From positions 1 through 10,311 of the forward strand of contig SXSP01000412.1 in assembly GCA_005792225.1 (NCBI GenBank): 10,311 nucleotides of DNA. The letters are read 5' to 3'. The notes under the pieces were generated by a model that saw nothing but the letters and a program-made list of their open reading frames with translations, searched no databases and was not told the DNA's origin. A program made the translations under genes and the position numbers. This stretch comes from Bdellovibrionales bacterium. GTDB taxonomy: Bacteria; Bdellovibrionota; Bdellovibrionia; Bdellovibrionales; JAMPXM01. This document shows positions 7,251-10,311 of this stretch, in pieces; within the stretch, counting starts at the first letter, position 1; each line of letters starts with the position of its first letter.

Positions 7251-7985
7251 TTAAGCTCCAAACTTTCGTACGGCGAAAGTCGAGTCTCGCTTGCTCGCGA
7301 AACCTTCACGAATCGAAAGGTCGAAGCCGTTGGCCCTGAGGCTTCTTTTAAGTGCACCCGTGCACGCGTAAGTCGACAAAACGCAACCCGGTGCCGTCAC
7401 TCTCGATAAAAAATCGTTTAAGAATTCCTCCGTCCAAAGGTCGGGGGAAGTTTTTGAACTGAAGGCATCAAAGCAAATGCATCCAAACGTGCCTTCGATC
7501 TTCGTGTCTTTTGCGAGTGGCCCGCTCAAAGTCCAGCGACCTTCCTTGAGAAGGTCGGAGAGATAGGCGCGAATTTCTTTTCCGTTGATCCCGGCTTGTG
7601 TGGCCGTCCGCGCGAGGATGTCGTCATAGACGCGCGCAAAATCCTGGGGAACCTTTTCCTCTTCACCGTGCACCCAGGCTCGAAACCAGTCTCGCAATTG
7701 CGGAACGAGTTCGAAACTCTCTCCTCCGGCGATGTGTTTCTTCTCTGGCGCATCTCTGAGAATGAGGGCCGCGCTCAATACCTCCACGTACCCCAGGCCG
7801 AGACCCAACGAAAATATTCTCGGCTCGAACTCTTCCCGGAGGCAGGTTTCAATCGCGGTTCCGTAGATGTAAACGGTTTCCGAGAAGGCTCCGCGTAAGC
7901 TGTGCATCGATTCGGACTCTTGTCCCTCCGACTCTTCAATTCTGAGGCTCGGGCTTCCATCTTGGGTCTCGACGAACTTAAACAT
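7251..7985 (-). CDS. MnmD/MnmC1-like tRNA methyltransferase domain protein (DUF752)
   Basis: With the start at ATG 7985 the protein has 244 residues and begins MFKFVETQDGSPSLRIEESE, matching the usual DUF752 opening (GSPTLR..., then a HS.RGA..E segment, here HSLRGAFSETVYIYG). The SAM-binding loop is SLGLGLGYVEVL (59-70). The signature CFDAFSSKTSPDLWTEEF (171-188, D173) corresponds to the DGFAP-K-NPD-MW motif of MnmC, and the C-terminus has GFASKRD (228-234). Family members methylate nm5(s2)U34 to mnm5(s2)U34 in tRNA; stand-alone versions without the FAD oxidase domain are known as MnmD. An in-frame ATG at 8069 would add 28 basic residues with no domain match and overlap the divergent radical SAM gene, so 7985 is preferred even though its Shine-Dalgarno (AAGG) is 14 nt away. 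Probably first gene of an operon with the SRxPAS lipoprotein. Confidence 0.82.
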   Translation of the reverse strand: MFKFVETQDGSPSLRIEESEGQESESMHSLRGAFSETVYIYGTAIETCLREEFEPRIFSLGLGLGYVEVLSAALILRDAPEKKHIAGGESFELVPQLRDWFRAWVHGEEEKVPQDFARVYDDILARTATQAGINGKEIRAYLSDLLKEGRWTLSGPLAKDTKIEGTFGCICFDAFSSKTSPDLWTEEFLNDFLSRVTAPGCVLSTYACTGALKRSLRANGFDLSIREGFASKRDSTFAVRKFGA

Positions 7986-8067
7986 GGGGCTTTGTCTTAC
8001 CTTTTTGCATCTTCTTTGACTTTGGCGGTCAATTTGCTGCAGGTTGGGGCGCGTGACAAGCATTCTC

Positions 8068-9027
8068 ATGAATCCCCCACAAACGGCTCGCGAGCGACTG
8101 GAACTCTGGGACGGGAAACCGTATTTCCCGATTAGCCAGGTCTACAAAAATCGCTTCGGATCGAAAGTCGTGAAAATTCCGGTCTCCATCGCTGACGACT
8201 GCCCAAATCGCGCGGGAATCAAGGGAATGCAAACCTGCATCTTCTGCGACGTCCATGGCTCCTTCGCCTATCCCGAAAGCCAAGGCGATGAGATTCGTGC
8301 CCAGATCACCCGCCACCGCGAAAAGGTCGCCAAGCGCTTCAACGCGAATCGATTTCTCGTGTATTTCCAAGCGTACACGACGACCTTCACGCAGTTGGGT
8401 CGTTTGAAAGAGGGCTTCGAGGCCGCGCTCGAGTATCCAGATGTCGCGGGTCTCGTTGTGGGAACTCGTCCCGATACCCTTTCTGACGCCGTCCTTCGCA
8501 CGTGGAAGGAGTATAGCGAGCGCACATTCGTGGGCATCGAACTCGGCGTTCAAAGTTTCGACGATGATCAGCTCATTTGGATGAGACGGGGCCACACCGG
8601 CGCGCAGTCCATCAAAGGTGTCGAACGCGTTGCCGCGACCGGTGTTGACGTCGGTATCCACCTGATCTTCGGGTGGCCCACCGAAAACGATAAACAAATT
8701 ATCGAAACCGCACGACTCTGTAACGAGCTTCCCATCTCAAACGTGAAGCTACATAACCTGCACGTTCTCAAGCAAACCGCACTCGAACCCCTGTATCACG
8801 AGGGAAAGTTCTCTCCCGTCGATTTGGAAACTTACTCTCATCGAGTCGCGCTCTTCTTGGAGCACCTCTCTCCGCGAATCGCGGTTCACCGTTTGGCAGC
8901 TTTAAGCTCCAGATGGGATGAGCTCATCGCGCCGGACTGGACTCGGCACAAAATGAAGAGCTTCCAGGCGATCCTCGACTACATCAACGATCGAGGCGTG
9001 TACCAAGGCCGTAGTTTCCGCTCGTAA
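8068..9027 (+). CDS. yhcC: Radical SAM protein, YhcC family (TIGR01212)
   Basis: With the start at ATG 8068 the protein has 319 residues. The iron-sulfur cysteines have the family's unusual spacing, C45-x11-C57-x2-C60 (DDCPNRAGIKGMQTCIFC), as in E. coli YhcC. Further family blocks follow in order: FLVYFQAYTTTF, VVGTRPDTLSD, GIELGVQSFDDDQLIWMRRG, GIHLIFGWPTE and NLHVLKQTALEPLY. These proteins cleave S-adenosylmethionine at a [4Fe-4S] cluster; the physiological substrate of YhcC is not established. Upstream in-frame TTG (8044) and GTG (8053) are alternative starts. GTG has a plausible AGG 9 nt upstream, while ATG 8068 lacks a good ribosome binding site but fits the family's N-terminus. It is divergent from the tRNA methyltransferase and convergent with hpf. 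Confidence 0.92.
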   Translation: MNPPQTARERLELWDGKPYFPISQVYKNRFGSKVVKIPVSIADDCPNRAGIKGMQTCIFCDVHGSFAYPESQGDEIRAQITRHREKVAKRFNANRFLVYFQAYTTTFTQLGRLKEGFEAALEYPDVAGLVVGTRPDTLSDAVLRTWKEYSERTFVGIELGVQSFDDDQLIWMRRGHTGAQSIKGVERVAATGVDVGIHLIFGWPTENDKQIIETARLCNELPISNVKLHNLHVLKQTALEPLYHEGKFSPVDLETYSHRVALFLEHLSPRIAVHRLAALSSRWDELIAPDWTRHKMKSFQAILDYINDRGVYQGRSFRS

Positions 9028-9044
9028 TTTTTTGCATAAATAAC

Positions 9045-9089
9045 AAAAATTTAAGAAGACACGTCCCGGGAAGCGAAGTCCCGGGACGT
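9045..9089 (-). terminator. Strong hairpin between convergent yhcC and hpf, likely terminator (best on minus strand)
   Basis: ACGTCCCGGG (9061-9070) pairs perfectly with CCCGGGACGT (9080-9089) around a 9-nt loop. With a 2-nt bulge the stem extends into AAGA/TCTT. Read on the minus strand the hairpin is followed by GTCTTCTTAAATTTTTG, an imperfect T-rich tail, so it should terminate hpf 22 bp after its stop. On the plus strand, 33 bp after the yhcC stop, the tail is only CTTGAGTC, so it may block or stabilise rather than terminate. Confidence 0.75.
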
Positions 9090-9110
9090 CTTGAGTCACA
9101 ACCGTGAACT

Positions 9111-9515
9111 TTAAGGTTGCTGGCCGTAAGCCACCGAGGGCTCATCCAGCTGATCCATCGGGAACACCGGGTTCGCGATGCTGTCGGGAATATCCGTCCG
9201 CTGATCCAGCTCACGTTTTCCCGCCTCATCCAAAAGAATCTTCAGTTTATCCGTCGCCTCTTGGATGGCGTAGTGCATATCTTCATCAACTTTACTGATG
9301 AAATAATCCTTCTTCCGGGGGCAACGAACCTCAATCTCGCATTTGAAATTGCCCGTTCCGCGATTCGTGCGATTGAGATCGCTGATTAGCCAGACTTGGA
9401 TGTGAGCATCGTGACGATGCAAAAAACCCTCGACGGCATGCATAACTTTGTCTGTCGTCAGATCTTCGAGGGCCTCCGAGCGGTCCATGTGCCGGAATCG
9501 GATATCTAATCTCAT
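9111..9515 (-). CDS. hpf: Ribosome hibernation promoting factor / RaiA family, short form
   Basis: The 134-residue protein starts MRLDIRFRHMDRSEALEDLT, matching the beta-alpha opening of the HPF/RaiA/YfiA domain. It continues with VWLISDLNRT, a KCEIEVRCPRKKDYF strand pair and the conserved helix region KVDEDMHYAIQEATDKLKIL (75-94). These proteins bind the 30S decoding region and silence ribosomes in slow growth. Only a roughly 35-residue acidic tail follows the domain; the C-terminal dimerisation domain of long HPF is absent. The start is fixed by a near-perfect Shine-Dalgarno AGGAGGAGGT at 9520-9529; an upstream in-frame ATG (9545) would translate through it and is rejected. The spacer upstream holds an extensive inverted repeat that may be a leader element. 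A strong hairpin follows the gene. Confidence 0.9.
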   Translation of the reverse strand: MRLDIRFRHMDRSEALEDLTTDKVMHAVEGFLHRHDAHIQVWLISDLNRTNRGTGNFKCEIEVRCPRKKDYFISKVDEDMHYAIQEATDKLKILLDEAGKRELDQRTDIPDSIANPVFPMDQLDEPSVAYGQQP

Positions 9516-9519
9516 TCTT

Positions 9520-9529
9520 ACCTCCTCCT
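9520..9529 (-). promoter_or_regulatory. Strong Shine-Dalgarno of hpf that fixes its start
   Basis: On the minus strand AGGAGGAGGT lies 4 nt before ATG 9515 (core AGGAGG 8 nt away). It is by far the strongest ribosome binding site in the window, and it decides between the two in-frame ATGs at 9515 and 9545. Confidence 0.9.
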
Positions 9530-9561
9530 GGATCCTTGCGATCACTGGTGCCAGACTACCA

Positions 9562-9612
9562 TTTCGCGGGGGGACTTCGAAGTGAAGGTCCGTTCACTTG
9601 TCGCCCGCGAAA
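9562..9612. repeat. Nested 51-nt inverted repeat (possible structured leader or operator) upstream of hpf
   Basis: The outer arms TTTCGCGGG (9562-9570) and CCCGCGAAA (9604-9612) are perfectly complementary over 9 bp. Inside them AAGTGAA (9580-9586) and TTCACTT (9593-9599) form a second perfect 7-bp stem around a 6-nt loop. Between the stems GAC (9573-9575) can also pair with GTC (9600-9602). No T-run follows on either strand, so it is not a simple terminator. It ends 46 bp upstream of the hpf start and would sit in the hpf 5' leader if transcription begins beyond 9612, or act as a DNA dyad between the divergent genes. Confidence 0.6.
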
Positions 9613-9654
9613 CCGCTGCAGAGGCTCATTGGATGCGTTCATTTTTCTCAATCG

Positions 9655-9670
9655 TTCACAATTTTCACAA
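9655..9670. repeat. Tandem TTCACAA direct repeat, 9-bp spacing
   Basis: TTCACAA occurs at 9655-9661 and again at 9664-9670. The related TTCACTT at 9593-9599 lies in the nested inverted repeat. It sits just upstream of the pilin-like gene and could be a regulator half-site array. The units are short, so chance is possible. Confidence 0.3.
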
Positions 9671-9678
9671 GATCTTGT
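9667..9678. promoter_or_regulatory. Perfect 12-bp palindrome next to the pilin-like ribosome binding site
   Basis: ACAAGATCTTGT (9667-9678) is its own reverse complement. It abuts the AGGA Shine-Dalgarno (9679-9682) of the pilin-like gene and overlaps the second TTCACAA repeat. With no loop it would act as a DNA-binding dyad rather than an RNA hairpin. It is a candidate operator only; no known regulator consensus is claimed. Confidence 0.35.
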
Positions 9679-9689
9679 AGGAATGGCTT

Positions 9690-10283
9690 ATGGAAACAGT
9701 TCCCTCGACTCAAACGAGAATTCATGTCGTCTTTGCGGCCTTAAGCGCGGCGGTTCTGCTGGGCTTGATCATGGTCGTTCCGAATTGCAATCAGTGGATG
9801 CTCGATCGACAGATTCGCGGCATTCAGCTCGCGGCCCGAGCCGATCTCGCTCTCTTGCAAGAACGTATGGATGCATTCAGAGCGAAGAATGGGTTCTTTA
9901 CGACGGATCTCGCGGCTCTCAATCTCGATGCTCCGAAAGATCTCAAGGTACTCTACAAATTTGGTTTTGTTACCGCTTCCTCTACTGAAGTTGAGAAGGC
10001 CACGGCGCTCAATGGCCAAGCCGTCGATCTCGATCCTTCTCGCAAGGACCTCGACGCTCTCAAAGTAGCTGACCCGAAGATCGCCATCGAGTACTCGCCG
10101 ACGACGAGACTCGATCAAGTCGACTTCGCGAAGATGGGATCTTACTGTGTCGATTGCACGGCTACGCGCACGAACTTCAAAGCCATCGCCGCAGCCAACC
10201 TAGATCAGGATCCCGCGCTGGACGTGTGGACGATCGACGAACAAGGAAACATCACCCACGTCGTCGACGACCTCGGTCGCTGA
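9690..10283 (+). CDS. Pilin-like membrane protein without a visible prepilin cleavage site
   Basis: The 197-residue protein starts at ATG 9690, 7 nt after AGGA. Residues 11-30 form one hydrophobic segment (IHVVFAALSAAVLLGLIMVV). It runs into a long helix, then LLQERMDAFRAKNGFFTTDLAAL (55-77), the pattern of the type IV pilin helix and its 'Y/F-F-T-T-DL-AL' exit. The C-terminus has FKAIAAANLDQDPALDVW followed by TID (163-183), the signature seen near the end of PilA-type pilins of delta-proteobacteria. C153 and C156 form a close pair. The expected G/FTLIE prepilin-peptidase motif and Glu5 are missing, so it may be a non-assembled anchor, a minor subunit or a pilus-related accessory protein. 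It is divergent from hpf, and the following frame starts by overlapping its TGA. Confidence 0.7.
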   Translation: METVPSTQTRIHVVFAALSAAVLLGLIMVVPNCNQWMLDRQIRGIQLAARADLALLQERMDAFRAKNGFFTTDLAALNLDAPKDLKVLYKFGFVTASSTEVEKATALNGQAVDLDPSRKDLDALKVADPKIAIEYSPTTRLDQVDFAKMGSYCVDCTATRTNFKAIAAANLDQDPALDVWTIDEQGNITHVVDDLGR

Positions 10284-10311
10284 TGCGGCGGGGCAAGCAA
10301 AAGGTACGCCG
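10283..10311 (+). CDS. Possible start of the next gene (truncated by window edge)
   Basis: An ATG at 10283-10285 overlaps the preceding stop in a TGATG junction, typical of translationally coupled genes. The frame stays open for the nine remaining codons (MRRGKQKVR) to the window end. That is too short to identify, and the frame could close soon beyond the edge. Confidence 0.3.

Noticed and set aside
8016..8032. TTGAC...GTCAA inverted repeat between the methyltransferase and radical SAM genes
   Set aside because: Arms are only 5 bp; it may simply be a -35 box (TTGACC) for the minus-strand gene, but no convincing -10 follows.
7986..8069. Longer start for the MnmD-like methyltransferase at 8069
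   Set aside because: The extra 28 residues are basic, lack family similarity and would overlap the start of the divergent radical SAM gene. A GGGGGA sequence precedes 8069, so the alternative is not fully excluded.
9516..9545. Upstream ATG (9545) for hpf
   Set aside because: Translation would run through the strong AGGAGGAGGT Shine-Dalgarno, and the family's N-terminus begins at 9515.
9532..9556. Sigma-54-like promoter upstream of hpf (TGGCAC on the minus strand)
   Set aside because: TGGCAC is present, but the downstream GC falls 11 rather than 10 bp after GG and the TTGC part is missing (ATCGCA).
9580..9599. CRP/FNR-type operator in the AAGTGAA...TTCACTT dyad
   Set aside because: GTGA and TCAC are separated by 8 bp; CRP-family sites need 6, and the flanking bases do not fit.
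1..10311. Defence system, prophage, integron or other mobile cluster
   Set aside because: No transposase, integrase, CRISPR repeats, toxin-antitoxin pair, phage gene or terminal repeats were seen; the gene content looks like conserved chromosomal functions.

Overview
This window looks like an ordinary chromosomal stretch from a Gram-negative bacterium with moderate GC (mid-fifties percent by eye, not computed). Several proteins suggest the Bdellovibrionota or a related delta-proteobacterial lineage. They include a cytoplasmic chemoreceptor module, outer-envelope lipoproteins, an FkpA/Mip-type isomerase, a pilin-like protein ending in the 'NxDxDxxxDVWxI' signature known from PilA-type pilins, and many tightly packed genes of housekeeping type. 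The assignment is an inference from protein flavour, not from a phylogenetic marker. I see no rRNA, tRNA, CRISPR array, insertion sequence, phage gene or recognisable defence system.

Left part (1-2930): the 3' end of a methyl-accepting chemotaxis protein converges on a membrane-anchored M48-type peptidase homologue whose HExxH motif reads HQIEH. Divergent from it is a lipoprotein FKBP-type peptidyl-prolyl isomerase with its own candidate promoter and a textbook terminator.

Middle part (2930-7250): a small unrecognised exported protein and an endonuclease/exonuclease/phosphatase-fold hydrolase form a probable two-gene unit. This unit converges, with overlapping 3' ends, on a GNAT acetyltransferase. 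Divergent from the acetyltransferase is a phosphofructokinase, which converges, again with overlap, on a lipoprotein carrying repeated SRxPAS motifs. That lipoprotein lies 18 bp downstream of an MnmD/MnmC1-like tRNA methyltransferase and is probably co-transcribed with it.

Right part (7251-10311): divergent from the methyltransferase is a YhcC-type radical SAM protein. It converges on a short-form HPF/RaiA ribosome hibernation factor across a strong GC-rich hairpin. Divergent from hpf is a pilin-like membrane protein with no visible prepilin-peptidase site. The roughly 174-bp spacer between hpf and the pilin-like gene is the most structured non-coding DNA in the window. It holds a nested 51-nt inverted repeat 46 bp upstream of hpf, a 9-bp-spaced direct repeat, and a perfect 12-bp palindrome beside the pilin-like ribosome binding site. 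A further reading frame begins at the right edge, overlapping the pilin-like stop codon.

No clear multi-gene novel system is visible. The best leads are the hpf leader structure, the probably non-catalytic M48 protein, the non-canonical pilin-like protein, and the phosphofructokinase with an altered substrate-loop motif. No gene-free stretch exceeds 300 bases.
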